Counted from the first letter of the stretch, positions 1 through 8,618 are shown. The stretch is DNA of 64,000 bases from Bacillota bacterium (GCA_023418915.1 JAEZYU010000067.1:69388-133387), one strand, 5' to 3'. Notes: a model not told the origin generated them from the letters alone. Program-made: numbers and translations.

Positions 1-538
1 TAAAAACAACATTCTCGTTCGTTTGCTCCACCGCTTTCGCAATGCAGCCTCCGAACCTGTACAGCTCCTTCATGGGCAGTCCTGATACGGAAATATGAAC
101 TAGCCTGAAATCGTCATACACTTTGTTAATGAAATACAACGGAACCAGAGCTCCGTGATCGAGTTCTTCAGATATCCCGTACTTTGCGATTAGAGTGTTA
201 TCAAGTCCGCCGCACGGTATTCCCTGGCTGTTGGCAAGTTTTGCGATCTCACCTGTCAGTCTCAGATTGTTTTCATAGCCAAGCTTCACGCCTGCAGCCC
301 CGAACCTACTGAGATCTCCCACAAGAGTCCGCTTCAGGTTGATATGAACAAAATCCTTGAACACAGGCCCATGAGGGGTGGTGACAATTATAGTCGAAGG
401 CTTTAATCTGCCTATCTCCTGTGCGGCTCTGCGAAATGATTCGACCGTTGCGCCGGCTTTTGCCTCTTCACCCTTTCCCACCTCATGCACCGCTATCGGA
501 GGGTGCGGAGTGATGAATGCTTTTTTTATCACGCCCAT
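1..538 (-). CDS. MEMO/LigB-like class III extradiol dioxygenase family protein, AmmeMemoRadiSam type (partial)
   Basis: The reading frame begins at an ATG whose first base is 538 and runs off the left edge, so only the N-terminal 179 or so residues are visible. The start reads MGVIKKAFITPHPPIAVHEV, followed by TTPHGPVFKDF and an ELDHGALVPLYF segment. Histidines in the HPP, HGP and DHG contexts match the class III extradiol dioxygenase (LigB) fold seen in MEMO-like proteins. In Firmicutes this domain is commonly fused to an AMMECR1 domain and sits with a radical SAM gene (AmmeMemoRadiSam system, function unknown); those parts would lie outside the window. An AGAAAGG sequence upstream is a plausible ribosome site. 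It follows a 32-codon membrane peptide gene by about 30 nt, so the two may be cotranscribed. Family assignment is fairly secure, activity is not. Confidence 0.75.
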   Translation of the reverse strand, partial: MGVIKKAFITPHPPIAVHEVGKGEEAKAGATVESFRRAAQEIGRLKPSTIIVTTPHGPVFKDFVHINLKRTLVGDLSRFGAAGVKLGYENNLRLTGEIAKLANSQGIPCGGLDNTLIAKYGISEELDHGALVPLYFINKVYDDFRLVHISVSGLPMKELYRFGGCIAKAVEQTNENVVF

Positions 539-569
539 ATGCCCACGACCTTTCTGCTGATTCAAATCT

Positions 570-668
570 TCAGCCTCCGAACAACAAATATCCGATATAG
601 CTGAAGGACGTCAATAAAAATACCAGTACAGTTATTATTGCTATCCATTTGACCATTTTTCTATCCAT
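570..668 (-). CDS. Small single-span membrane peptide, 32 aa
   Basis: An ATG with a CCGGAGA ribosome site about 6 nt upstream opens a 32-codon frame beginning MDRKMVKWIAII and ending GYLLFGG. It has a positively charged N-terminus followed by one hydrophobic helix of about 20 residues, so a one-pass membrane miniprotein is likely. It lies just upstream of the MEMO-like gene on the same strand. The size and layout recall membrane miniproteins such as Prli42 of Listeria, but the similarity is only general and I do not assign a function. Confidence 0.5.
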   Translation of the reverse strand: MDRKMVKWIAIITVLVFLLTSFSYIGYLLFGG

Positions 669-777
669 AAAATCTCCGGTGCCTGGCACGACACTTAGAC
701 ACTTATTTGTCTAACTGTCTGCCAGGCTGATTTGTAATATATAGAAGTTCAATAATAGACTTAGAATTTCCTGCAAA

Positions 778-1608
778 TCAAAATGAAATTTTTCCATTTT
801 GTATCCAGCCGATCACTTCAGAGACCGCATGACTGTTGTTGTCTGTGCAGCACAAATCAGCTGCAGCCTTCAGCTCGCTGTGTGCGTTGCCGACAGCAAT
901 GCCTGTAGCAGCCTCTTGTATCAATTCGATGTCATTGAGGTTATCTCCCATTGATACAACATGCGACCTGTCGATCCCGAGCAACCTGAGCAGCACCTTC
1001 AATGCACTGCCCTTAGTCGCAGCCGGGTTGAGCAGTTCAAGAAACTGCGGCTCTGAGTAGACCTGTCTGAAGGGCAGATCAAACCCGTTGAGGAACTGCT
1101 CGACATCCTTTAGCTTGGGAGGATCCCATGCAAGAATTATCTTGAACCAGGGCTGCGGCACTTCATCGAGGCATGTTCTGACAGGCTCGAATTTTTCTCT
1201 TATCCGATGCGCGTCGGAATGTCTGTTTTCACTGACAAAATAGGTATGCCCGCCATGGTAGACCTGTACGCTGATGCCGGTAAACCTTTCTAAGACCTCC
1301 CTGACAGGCCCTGCGACTGCCGGACTGAGATCGGCCTGCCAGAGCAGGCTGCCCTGCCTGAAATCATATATTCCTGCGCCGTTATATACTATTGCCGGCA
1401 CATTAACAGGGAGAATGTCCAGATAACGATGTATCGACTTCTCCATCCTGCCTGTAGCTACAGTGAACAACCCGCCTCCCTCAACGAACCTGTCCAGCGC
1501 TTTCTTGTTTTCTATACTCACCTTACTGCTGCTGTCCAGCAGTGTACCATCCATATCACAAACTAATAGTTTTCCTTTAAAAGGTGAACGTCTCAAACCA
1601 AAATACAC
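778..1608 (-). CDS. Cof-type HAD-superfamily (subclass IIB) phosphatase
   Basis: The 276-residue product has the HAD nucleophile motif VCDMDGTLLD at residues 16-25 (Asp18 nucleophile, Asp20 acid/base), a lysine in NPAATKGSAL near residue 196, and the metal-binding motif GDNLNDIELI near residue 220. The insertion between them has the size of the Cof/IIB cap. Such enzymes dephosphorylate sugar phosphates or cofactor phosphates such as FMN and PLP; the substrate cannot be read from the sequence. The start is uncertain: the first codon is GTG at 1608 directly after AGGGAAAGG, and an in-frame TTG lies four codons downstream. The upstream spacer carries two tandem copies of a TTGACAGAAAACAG unit. 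It stands alone. Confidence 0.85.
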   Translation of the reverse strand: MYFGLRRSPFKGKLLVCDMDGTLLDSSSKVSIENKKALDRFVEGGGLFTVATGRMEKSIHRYLDILPVNVPAIVYNGAGIYDFRQGSLLWQADLSPAVAGPVREVLERFTGISVQVYHGGHTYFVSENRHSDAHRIREKFEPVRTCLDEVPQPWFKIILAWDPPKLKDVEQFLNGFDLPFRQVYSEPQFLELLNPAATKGSALKVLLRLLGIDRSHVVSMGDNLNDIELIQEAATGIAVGNAHSELKAAADLCCTDNNSHAVSEVIGWIQNGKISF

Positions 1609-2058
1609 CCTTTCCCTAATACCCCGTCCATTAATGCCGCCTGTTTTCTGTCAACTGTTTTCTGTCAACTGTTTTCTTTTGTAATCGTCCATTGTTATCC
1701 TGGATATGATTATTATCTTGCATATCACTGTAACAGCTTAGTTCATCAGCTACTATGCAACAAATCATAGGATAACATAAGGCCAAACCAAAATCAAACA
1801 CGCCAGAGCCGCTCACAACCAGCCGTCAGAGATTGATTCAGAGAATCAAAACGCCCGCTGTTTCCAGCGAGCATTCTGCATTGCCTATCACAAATTATGT
1901 TATGTCTATTCTGCGGATTCAATCAATTCCGTGATCGACCCATTAACTATCTCTCCTAAAAAAATGCTTGCATCAATTATATCATACAAGCACTGATTTA
2001 CTTTACTGCTGCACTATGTTTTTACTTAATCAGTCCACCACATTGCAGCATATATGCT
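1609..2058. other. Intergenic spacer, no gene seen
   Basis: No convincing coding frame or RNA gene is visible in this 450-bp stretch. The part next to the HAD gene (about 1645-1680) has a short tandem repeat reading TGTCAACTGTTTTC on the plus strand. Read on the minus strand, each unit contains TTGACA, a perfect -35 element, but no good -10 box follows at standard spacing. Confidence 0.5.
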
Positions 2059-3570
2059 CTACTCCAGATCAACCGCTTCGCTGAAGTCAAATAATTTGTT
2101 CACCATATCTCCCCGTCTGTAGGTGAGGGTGCCCAGTGTCCAGTTGGAGGCGTAAAGGTAACCATAATCGCCCGTACCAAACTTTATGGCGTTATAGCTA
2201 TAAAGCCCTAATCTTACATCATCTGTAGCCTCAACTATTTCAACAATTTCGGCAAACCGATCCTCCATACGTTCAAAAACCGCTTCCTCCAAAGTGTTGT
2301 CCGGGATTGAATATATGTACATACTTTTGCTGCTCATAGGGTGAAGCTGCACCGTTTTCCCATCTGCGCTGACAGTCACATCGCAGTAGTCATCTCCCTG
2401 CATTGCAGTGCATCCGATCGGCTTCAAGTCCACACTTCGGATGATTTTCCCGGAATTAAGATCGTATACGAACAAACCAAAATATCCATGGAAAATCACA
2501 ATATCGTCTGAGGCGTAGTCAAGCTCCGGCATACCAATGCCTAAATCCATTTCAACCGACAATACCGGTGGTGATGGCTGCAAAACGGGATCAGCCCCTG
2601 CCGCACTATTCGCTCTGTTGGCTGCCAGTCCCACGCTCAACGCAGCTACTAGCACCAATGATACTGCTATGATCCATGTGGCAGGCTTTTTGAAATTCAT
2701 TACATTTTTAATTCGTTCCTTTATATTTCCTTCGCCAAATGCAAGCGGACTGCCGTTAATGAGACGCCGACCTGTCGCAAGGGACAGCAGCGAATTCGAA
2801 TAATCAGATTTGATCCCCTCGCCCATTTCCTTTAGTACACGTTCATCGCATGACATTTCCATGTCCTTGACACACAGCACAAATGCCACCCATACCAGCG
2901 GATTAAACCAATGCATTGCCAGTACAAGAAAGGCGATCATTTTGACGATATGGTCAAGCCGCCGAATATGTGTCTGCTCATGCAGGATGACATAACTCTG
3001 TTCTTGTTCCGCCAGCGATGACGGAAGGAAGATCCTGGGATGTAACAAGCCTATTACAAAAGGTGTAGCAATGTGGTCAGCAAGGAATATGTTGTCACGC
3101 AACCGCACAGAACCTGTTATCCTACGGCGCAGCACCATAAGTGACAGCACACTGTATACCAGCATCGCAGCTATACCAAAGAGCCATAATGCTGTAGCAG
3201 CCGCCATCGGAGCTTCCATAGGATCTGCAGTCAGCTGCTCTGTACCTTGCGGCAGGTTATTGTTTATAGCTTCATTGAGCGCTGGAAATGGCAGATCTAT
3301 CCGCGGTAATTCTGTATGTACAATATCAGATGGAACAAATGGAATACTGCCGTTTGTTGCAGCTGGTGCATGCAGCAGCTCCATCAGTGAAAATTCAGAA
3401 GAAAATGATACAGGGCAGATAAGTCGAAATAAAACAACTGCCCAGAGAGCGTATGAAAACACTTTTGGGGCTTTTTTAAGTGGTATGCGGGCTAGCAGCA
3501 GAAAGACTATGACTATCCCGCCAGCCAGGCTCATATTTAGTATCTTCGGCAGCAGTGTGTACATCCACAT
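2059..3570 (-). CDS. BlaR1/MecR1-like M56 family membrane sensor metalloprotease
   Basis: The 503-residue protein has hydrophobic spans near residues 14-30, 38-55 and 125-146 and another near 298-317, with the cytoplasmic zinc-protease motif HEQTH at 197-201 followed by RRLDH. This is the M56/BlaR1 architecture: an integral membrane protease that, on signal sensing, inactivates its partner BlaI repressor. The C-terminal extracellular part (about 185 residues after the last span) is too short for, and does not look like, the penicillin-binding sensor of true BlaR1, so the ligand is probably not a beta-lactam. Its ATG overlaps the BlaI stop by one base (TGATG), so the pair is translationally coupled. 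No beta-lactamase or other target gene is adjacent. Confidence 0.85.
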   Translation of the reverse strand: MWMYTLLPKILNMSLAGGIVIVFLLLARIPLKKAPKVFSYALWAVVLFRLICPVSFSSEFSLMELLHAPAATNGSIPFVPSDIVHTELPRIDLPFPALNEAINNNLPQGTEQLTADPMEAPMAAATALWLFGIAAMLVYSVLSLMVLRRRITGSVRLRDNIFLADHIATPFVIGLLHPRIFLPSSLAEQEQSYVILHEQTHIRRLDHIVKMIAFLVLAMHWFNPLVWVAFVLCVKDMEMSCDERVLKEMGEGIKSDYSNSLLSLATGRRLINGSPLAFGEGNIKERIKNVMNFKKPATWIIAVSLVLVAALSVGLAANRANSAAGADPVLQPSPPVLSVEMDLGIGMPELDYASDDIVIFHGYFGLFVYDLNSGKIIRSVDLKPIGCTAMQGDDYCDVTVSADGKTVQLHPMSSKSMYIYSIPDNTLEEAVFERMEDRFAEIVEIVEATDDVRLGLYSYNAIKFGTGDYGYLYASNWTLGTLTYRRGDMVNKLFDFSEAVDLE

Positions 3571-3941
3571 CAGGATTCACCCCGCTTCTCGTCAATGAGC
3601 CTTTGCAGCTCTTCGATCTCTTTGTCGGACAGTTTTTTTCGCAGTGTGAAAGCTGCCAGAAATTTCGGCAGCGACCCGGCAAAGGTTTCCTCCACGAATT
3701 TTTCGCTTTGCAGCGCATTGAACTCCTGCCTGCTCATAAGAGCTGCAACAGTTCCGTTATTATTTTGAAAAATACCGCGTTCGCAAAGCCGCCGTAGCAT
3801 TGTGTAGGTGGTTGATTTTTTCCAATCCAGCTCCCCTTCGCAAAGCTTTACCAGTTCTCCTGAGGAAACAGGCTCATTATCCCATATCAGCTCAGCAAAC
3901 CTTGTTTCCATGGCACCCAGTTTATATTCCACCACAACCAT
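3570..3941 (-). CDS. BlaI/MecI/CopY family transcriptional repressor
   Basis: This is a winged-helix repressor of about 123 residues. Recognisable pieces are the N-terminal METRFAELIWDNEPVSSGEL, the DNA-recognition segment with KSTTYTMLRRLCERG, and a C-terminal helix ending KEIEELQRLIDEKRG typical of BlaI dimerisation. It would bind its own promoter and be cleaved or released on signalling by the M56 protease encoded immediately downstream. The start is ambiguous: ATG at 3941 and GTG at 3935 both follow AAGAAGAGGTG, and the frame is open back to a TTG at 3971 that lacks a ribosome site. The upstream region is a decaying 27-28-bp tandem repeat. Confidence 0.88.
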   Translation of the reverse strand: MVVVEYKLGAMETRFAELIWDNEPVSSGELVKLCEGELDWKKSTTYTMLRRLCERGIFQNNNGTVAALMSRQEFNALQSEKFVEETFAGSLPKFLAAFTLRKKLSDKEIEELQRLIDEKRGES

Positions 3942-3985
3942 CACCTCTTCTTGGTTAGCAATAATAAACAACGACTAAAATCTAT

Positions 3986-4205
3986 TTAGTGCCCTAAACC
4001 CTGATTCATTTGCTTAACGCCATAAACTCTGATTCATTTGTTTAATGCCCTAAACCCTGATTCATTTGCTTTACGCCGCCAAACCTTGATTTTAGTATAC
4101 TTAACGCCGTCAGATTCTATTTTGGTTTAGTGCTATCAAACCTCACTCTCAGTTAAAAACCGGCCGTTACGCTTTTGGTTTAACGTTATTAAACCACACT
4201 ATTAG
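3986..4205. repeat. Intergenic 27-28-bp tandem repeat array, about 7-8 decaying units
   Basis: The first three units are nearly identical 28-mers of the type TTAATGCCCTAAACCCTGAT followed by TCATTTGC; later units (TTTACGCCGCC..., TTTAGTGCTATC..., TTTAACGTTATT...) keep the length and the TTAA/AAACC landmarks but diverge. The array fills the whole spacer between the BlaI gene and the transporter gene. Near its end, TGGTTTAA-CGTTA-TTAAACCA (about 4176-4196) is a perfect inverted repeat that could act as an operator or weak terminator. Confidence 0.75.
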
Positions 4206-4215
4206 TTTAAATCCA

Positions 4216-5438
4216 TTAAACCAAATTGTCAAGCTCTTTTATTTTCCCAGCTTCTTTTTTCTTTATCCAAACTTCAACGACTGATATAGACAGAATATAT
4301 CCGCCCATGAGACATGCCATTATAATCCATACACCCGAAAAATACAGATGCTTAATTGCAATACTGCTGATCAGTGACGCACACATCAGCCCGATCTGTA
4401 AAAACAATGAATATAGCGACAATACACTAGCTCTCATTTGATTAGGGGTATAACGGTTTATTATCGTACTTTCCGAAATGTTGCTTATGCCCAACAGCAG
4501 ATACATTGTTGTGTACACAGCAACAAAACCGATACTGCCCTTCTGCAAGGCAAAAACAATAAGCATACACGCAAGTATTCCACGACCAATCAAAAAAACA
4601 GCCATGTGGCCAGACTTATACTTATCCAAAAGCTTCTGTGAAATCACATTTCCCAATGTTACAGCCAAAAAACCGAAAAATGTTATAATGCCAAGCAGCC
4701 ATCCGTTATTTTCATTATTATCTATCTTAATGAATGCAGGCTGCCAATAGGTTTCTATCGAAGATAAGAATATGCCGGCAAAGAGCCCTCCTAAGATTAC
4801 CAATCCTAATTTATAGTTCGACTGAATTACTTTTGTACTCCGTTTTATGTGTTGCTTCAGAGATATATTTTTTTTTTAAGTATCTCAGGTTCTTTTATAT
4901 ACAATTGGCATAATATCATTACGAACAGTATTGAAACGGACCGGCACAGCAGGTTGAGATTAAATGTATTGCTTACCTGCACCAGCATACCTCCGGCAAT
5001 GCTCCCCAAAGACAAAGCTATACCTTCAATTACGGCAAGCCTGGATGTAATCTTAGGCAGATAGTCATTTCCACACCGATTGAGTGCCTGATCGATGACC
5101 AATGCATCTATGCTTCCTGAAGCAAAAGCACGGCCTAAACCGTACAGAATGATTATCAGGATTAGCATAGTCAAGCTCTTATTTATCAAAAGCAATAAGA
5201 AAAACGATGTAAAATTTAGTATACAGGATATGAGAAATGTTTTCTTTCGTCCCAATAAATCTGCACAGATCCCGCTGGGCAGTTCAATGCACAGTACCAC
5301 TGCCGCCATAATCATATAGAGTAGTGGCAGTGTCTGCAGTGTTGCTCCATGGTCCAGAAGAATCAGATTAAGCACCGGAATAACCAAGCCTAATGATAGA
5401 TGGTTAATAAAGAGTATCGCTTGATTAAGCTTGCTCAT
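4216..5438 (-). pseudogene. MFS transporter interrupted by one frameshift in a 10-A run
   Basis: Two adjacent frames, 4857-5438 (193 aa, N-terminal half starting MSKLNQAILFINHLSLG) and 4216-4803 (195 aa, C-terminal half starting MVILGGLFAG), together make one major facilitator transporter of roughly 410 residues with about 12 spans and a GRKK-type loop after span 2-3. The first frame ends in a run of ten A residues (ten T on the plus strand, about 4868-4877). Adding one A restores a continuous reading through NISLKQHIKRST into the second half. Its start overlaps the stop of the upstream regulator by ATGA, so it is the regulated partner. It may be a real pseudogene, a phase-variable gene or a homopolymer sequencing error. 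Substrate unknown, likely a drug or small metabolite exporter. Confidence 0.8.
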
Positions 5439-6013
5439 CTACGATCTCTCCATTCTTCAGTGTTGTATACAATAAGTGCGTATTCCCATGCATCTTTATC
5501 AAAGGATGGACTGGAATGTTTCTCTATATAACTACTGATCAATTTCATCAGCTCTTCAGACTCCTCTTCACGAAGATACAAAACACCGGTAAGTACATCA
5601 CCCCAACGGGCCAAAATAGCTTCATCGATTGTTCCTTTCTGGTCTGCTATCTCTTTCATATGCGTCCGGAACCTGTCATAAGTCTTCGCTAAAGAATCCT
5701 GAACTAGTGCCTGTCTTTGAGATGATGTTTTGTCATCTCTGTTTAGTCCTATCTGTACCGTTACTAACGAGGCTTTATAATACTTAGCTATGATACCATT
5801 AATTATTTCTGTATGATCCAACTCGACCAACTCAAGAGAGACTAATTTATTAATATGGTGCTGTACACCTGAAGCTGAAATGTTAAGCTTGTCGGCCAGC
5901 ATCTTAGGTGTCATCGGATTTTTGCTGATACTTAAGATGTGCAGCAGTTCCTGCCTTACCGGATTCATATAAATATTTAGTTCGTCTTTCGAATCTAATA
6001 TAATCTTCTTCAT
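5435..6013 (-). CDS. ArsR-like winged-helix transcriptional regulator
   Basis: The product of 192 residues starts at ATG 6013, directly after a strong ACAGGAGGGCAT ribosome site; the frame is open further upstream but lacks another site. The N-terminal 80 residues carry a winged helix-turn-helix: MTPKMLADKLNISASGVQHH is the recognition region, followed by a wing segment. The C-terminal 110 residues are a helical effector or dimerisation region not recognised. The gene overlaps the MFS gene by ATGA, so it probably controls transporter expression in response to the transported compound. A good sigma-A-like promoter lies about 95-120 nt upstream. Confidence 0.82.
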   Translation of the reverse strand: MKKIILDSKDELNIYMNPVRQELLHILSISKNPMTPKMLADKLNISASGVQHHINKLVSLELVELDHTEIINGIIAKYYKASLVTVQIGLNRDDKTSSQRQALVQDSLAKTYDRFRTHMKEIADQKGTIDEAILARWGDVLTGVLYLREEESEELMKLISSYIEKHSSPSFDKDAWEYALIVYNTEEWRDRR

Positions 6014-6105
6014 ATGCCCTCCTGTTGTGTATTTCCATATATTACAGCGTATCAACACTTTTTACCTATTAGAGGCGGATGCTTAATGAGTCTGTCGTTA
6101 CAAAT

Positions 6106-6135
6106 ATTATAACATTACATTTTGTGCAACGTCAA
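6106..6135 (-). promoter_or_regulatory. Sigma-A-type promoter for the regulator/MFS operon
   Basis: On the minus strand, TTGACG and TATAAT are separated by an 18-nt spacer. Transcription would start about 95 nt before the regulator ATG. Apart from this and the repeats at 6210-6270, the spacer 6014-6285 holds nothing I recognise. Confidence 0.6.
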
Positions 6136-6204
6136 GACATAAATAGCAATCAGCTATTGAAAATATCGATTTTAGAGATACAGCTCAGGAACATGGATAA
6201 TTTG

Positions 6205-6285
6205 ACATGAAAAAGCACTTCCCTTAAGAGAATGCACCTCCCTTAAGAGAATGCACCTCCCACAGGAAGAAGTAGTTCTCTCATG
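6205..6285. repeat. Short tandem repeat next to terminator
   Basis: TTAAGAGAATGCACCTCCC occurs twice in tandem, and the flanking ATGAAAAAGCACTTCCCT is present both before and after the pair. The right-hand flank is part of the terminator of the AraC-GyrI gene, so this looks like a duplicated and altered terminator region. Confidence 0.6.
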
Positions 6286-6310
6286 AAAAAGCACTTCCCT
6301 CAGGAAGTGC
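6286..6310 (-). terminator. Rho-independent terminator of the AraC-GyrI gene
   Basis: On the minus strand GCACTTCC-TGAG-GGAAGTGC is a perfect 8-bp stem followed immediately by TTTTT. It sits 15 nt after the stop of the AraC-GyrI regulator gene. Confidence 0.85.
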
Positions 6311-6324
6311 CTTCAGAACTAAAC

Positions 6325-7233
6325 CTATCTATTTATTTCTCTCACCGGTCTGGCTTCGATATAACCCCTGTAGCCCTGTGGTTCAAGCTGGAATCTCGGC
6401 GCATCGTCATCTGCCCACTCAAAACCATAAATCTGAGGGTTATACTTTTTCATCACCGTCCACAATTCCTCAATTGCTTCCTCAAACCTTTCATCATCAT
6501 ACGGCTCACCCTGGAAAACCATCATTTTGCAAGGCTTCAGGTCAATGATATCAAATCCGTCCGGCACCTCTCCCCTGTAATCCTGCGGAACCTCAACACC
6601 CTGGACATATTTCGATGTGCCGGGCTTTATTAGGTTGTTTGGCAGCCACATCCCTGCCGGTTCATACACTGCTTCCTTGATGCTCGTCAGTATTCCCCAC
6701 ACATCGCAGCCGACCTCTTCGCAATACTCGAAATAGTGGGCTGCCTTGATCCCTCGTTTCATAATGAGCTTTCTGGCCGGGCGTTCCACCACCTGGACAA
6801 AAACTGTATTTGTGCTTCTTTTCTCAGACATTTTGATCTCTCCTTTTTGCAATGTAAGGTAATAGTCACGAACACGATGAGGCATAAAAAGCTGTATAGG
6901 CTTTGGATTCTCACTGTACCTTTTTGGCGGCATACCAAATTGCTTAGTGAAAGCCCTCGTAAAGCCTTCATGTGAGTCAAACACAAAATCAAAGGCTACG
7001 TCGATTATTTTCATCTGCTTATTCCTAAGACACAAAGCAGCTTTGCTCAATCTTAATACCCGCAGATACTCATAAGGCGACTTACCGGTAAGTTCTTTAA
7101 ACATTCTGGCTGAATGCCATTGTGAATATCCCGCCGCTTTTGCAAGATCACTAAGTGTGACTGGTGAATTGATATTATTATTTATGCAATCCTGCATCCG
7201 CTGCACAGCATTTATTTTTTCCCATCGTTCCAT
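6325..7233 (-). CDS. AraC-family regulator with C-terminal GyrI-like effector domain
   Basis: The 302-residue protein starts at ATG 7233 behind CAAGGAGGTGAGAGC. Residues about 8-105 form the two helix-turn-helix AraC DNA-binding domain (SDLAKAAGYSQWHSARMFKE and a second segment with DSHEGFTRAFTKQFGMPP). Residues about 145-300 are a GyrI-like/SOUL-fold ligand domain, with the typical ending RFQLEPQGYRGYIEARPV. This order, HTH first and GyrI second, is that of Rob/BmrR-like sensors of amphipathic drugs. No transporter is directly adjacent, so its target is unknown. A perfect terminator follows. Confidence 0.9.
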   Translation of the reverse strand: MERWEKINAVQRMQDCINNNINSPVTLSDLAKAAGYSQWHSARMFKELTGKSPYEYLRVLRLSKAALCLRNKQMKIIDVAFDFVFDSHEGFTRAFTKQFGMPPKRYSENPKPIQLFMPHRVRDYYLTLQKGEIKMSEKRSTNTVFVQVVERPARKLIMKRGIKAAHYFEYCEEVGCDVWGILTSIKEAVYEPAGMWLPNNLIKPGTSKYVQGVEVPQDYRGEVPDGFDIIDLKPCKMMVFQGEPYDDERFEEAIEELWTVMKKYNPQIYGFEWADDDAPRFQLEPQGYRGYIEARPVREINR

Positions 7234-7261
7234 GCTCTCACCTCCTTGCAAAAGAATACCA

Positions 7262-7331
7262 ATTTACCATTTCCTTTTCTTGACATGGCTTGCTAATCGT
7301 TTTCTTTTTCTTGACATGGCTTGCTAATCGT
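7262..7331. repeat. Tandem direct repeat, two copies of about 34 bp
   Basis: TTCTTGACATGGCTTGCTAA followed by TCGTT occurs twice in tandem between the AraC-GyrI gene and the next minus-strand gene. The second copy touches the stop codon region of that gene. TTGACA in each unit resembles a -35 box on the plus strand, but no plus-strand gene follows. Confidence 0.7.
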
Positions 7332-7333
7332 TA

Positions 7334-8371
7334 TTAGCACTTTGCTGCCTTTTCGGCAAGTAATGCATAAAGTGTGATCCACTTATTGGGTTTATTTTTC
7401 TTCCCGGGTTTGAATGCCGGTGCCGTTTTGGTTTTAGACAGCTTGTACAGGCCTGCTGAGTCCTCATGCAGGCTTGTATACTGCAGTCCTTCTGCTTTAT
7501 GGACATCCATATACCGCCATCCCTCCGCAACAGCAGAACTGTTGCCTTGTCCGAGGATCGACAATGCATAAATCAAGTTTTGAACTCCTATCTGAATTGC
7601 ATCCGGCGGATAAAAGGTCTCCGTCATGACAGGTACCATTATACTTGCCATATCATCTGTGCGATAGAAAATTTTTCGCTTTACAAAGTAATCCACAAGC
7701 CTATCCCCGCATTGTATATGAACACCATTCAGCTTCAACTCAGCCAATAACAGGAGATATCCGAGCGTTATCTTGACACAGCTCTTATGCTTTTTTGATG
7801 GATCATTGATCTTTTTGTTCTTGCTGATACATGCAAATCCACCATCTGTGTGCAGCTTCGAAAACATGTCATTTACTTCCTCTTTCACAACAGGCTCTGT
7901 ATAATAACCCAATTTCACAAGATTTCTCAATAGCAGACCTTCTCCGCACATCATTTTAAAGCCAGTTTCTTTAATAAACGAAAATACATGCATGTCAAGT
8001 TCCATATCATATCGTGTCAGTCCCCATTCAGCCAGAGACGTTAATGCATCATATTTCCCCCACTTTTTATCTGCTGTCAGTTTGGCAATTGCTGCTTCAA
8101 ACAACGGAGATTGAAGTAGTTGCTGCTTTGCTTTTATTACTTCCCGATGTTCATTATCATACTTATAGTACTCTTTTAATGTTCTGAGCTTGACTTCCGG
8201 ATTCTCATCTTCCAATAGCCAATTTACTGCCTGCTGCACTTGTTCCGCCTGCTGCAATTGTTCCGCCTGTTGCAATTGTTCCGCCTGTTGCAATTGTTCC
8301 ATCTGCTGCAATTGTTCCGCCTGTTGCAATTGTTCCGCCTGTTGCAATTGTTCCACCTGCTTGTCTTTCAC
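7334..8371 (-). CDS. Uncharacterised protein with N-terminal (EQLQQA)n repeat
   Basis: The product starts with about seven copies of a six-residue unit EQLQQA/M (18 bp each, 8234-8357), a likely extended helix or coiled coil. A roughly 300-residue helical body follows, beginning AVNWLLEDENPEVKLRTLKE. That segment resembles the opening of uncharacterised alpha/alpha-toroid (prenyltransferase-like) proteins of Firmicutes, but I do not see the catalytic motifs and call it tentative. I prefer GTG 8371, which has AAGGGGG eight nt upstream. The frame is open to a TTG at 8503 but has no ribosome site there and would run through a hairpin. The repeat copy number is likely to vary between strains. Confidence 0.6.
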   Translation of the reverse strand: MKDKQVEQLQQAEQLQQAEQLQQMEQLQQAEQLQQAEQLQQAEQVQQAVNWLLEDENPEVKLRTLKEYYKYDNEHREVIKAKQQLLQSPLFEAAIAKLTADKKWGKYDALTSLAEWGLTRYDMELDMHVFSFIKETGFKMMCGEGLLLRNLVKLGYYTEPVVKEEVNDMFSKLHTDGGFACISKNKKINDPSKKHKSCVKITLGYLLLLAELKLNGVHIQCGDRLVDYFVKRKIFYRTDDMASIMVPVMTETFYPPDAIQIGVQNLIYALSILGQGNSSAVAEGWRYMDVHKAEGLQYTSLHEDSAGLYKLSKTKTAPAFKPGKKNKPNKWITLYALLAEKAAKC

Positions 8372-8460
8372 CTGCTTGTCCCCCTTACAATTGAATGAGT
8401 ATGTGACAGCCACTCCATGCTTTATGCATAGTCGTGCCTTATCTATCATTATACCGGTAA

Positions 8461-8484
8461 AACCTGACAACTGTTTGTCAGGTT
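8461..8484. other. Hairpin in the leader of the repeat-protein gene
   Basis: AACCTGACA-ACTGTT-TGTCAGGTT is a perfect 9-bp stem with a 6-nt loop. On the minus strand it lies about 90 nt before the preferred start codon and is followed by TTTTACC; it may be an attenuator-like or protective leader structure. Confidence 0.5.
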
Positions 8485-8522
8485 TCTGCAAAAATATAGA
8501 CAAATAATGACTTTCTTCAGTT

Positions 8523-8618
8523 CATATAACGCATTGTTCAAAGAAAAACCTCCAGCTGTTAAAAATTCCTCTTACAAAGTCACAAAATATCCAAAAATAT
8601 CTGTGATAATGCGGTGTT
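8523..8618. repeat. Dispersed hairpin repeat, copy C
   Basis: The stretch begins ATATAACGCATTGTTCAAAG and ends near GATAATGCGGTGTTT. It aligns throughout with 14730-14823 (shared pieces TTCAAAGAA, AAGTCACA, TCCA, TGTGATA, GCGGTGTTT). Its left end matches the copies at 54721 and 59002. No reading frame in it is convincing. Confidence 0.65.

Noticed and set aside
1631..1816. 61-codon minus-strand frame upstream of the HAD gene
   Set aside because: No ribosome site, contains repeats, no similarity seen.
8190..8507. Plus-strand frame with CNCSACC repeats, looking like a cysteine-rich protein
   Set aside because: It is the complement of the EQLQQA repeat of the minus-strand gene; no ribosome site.
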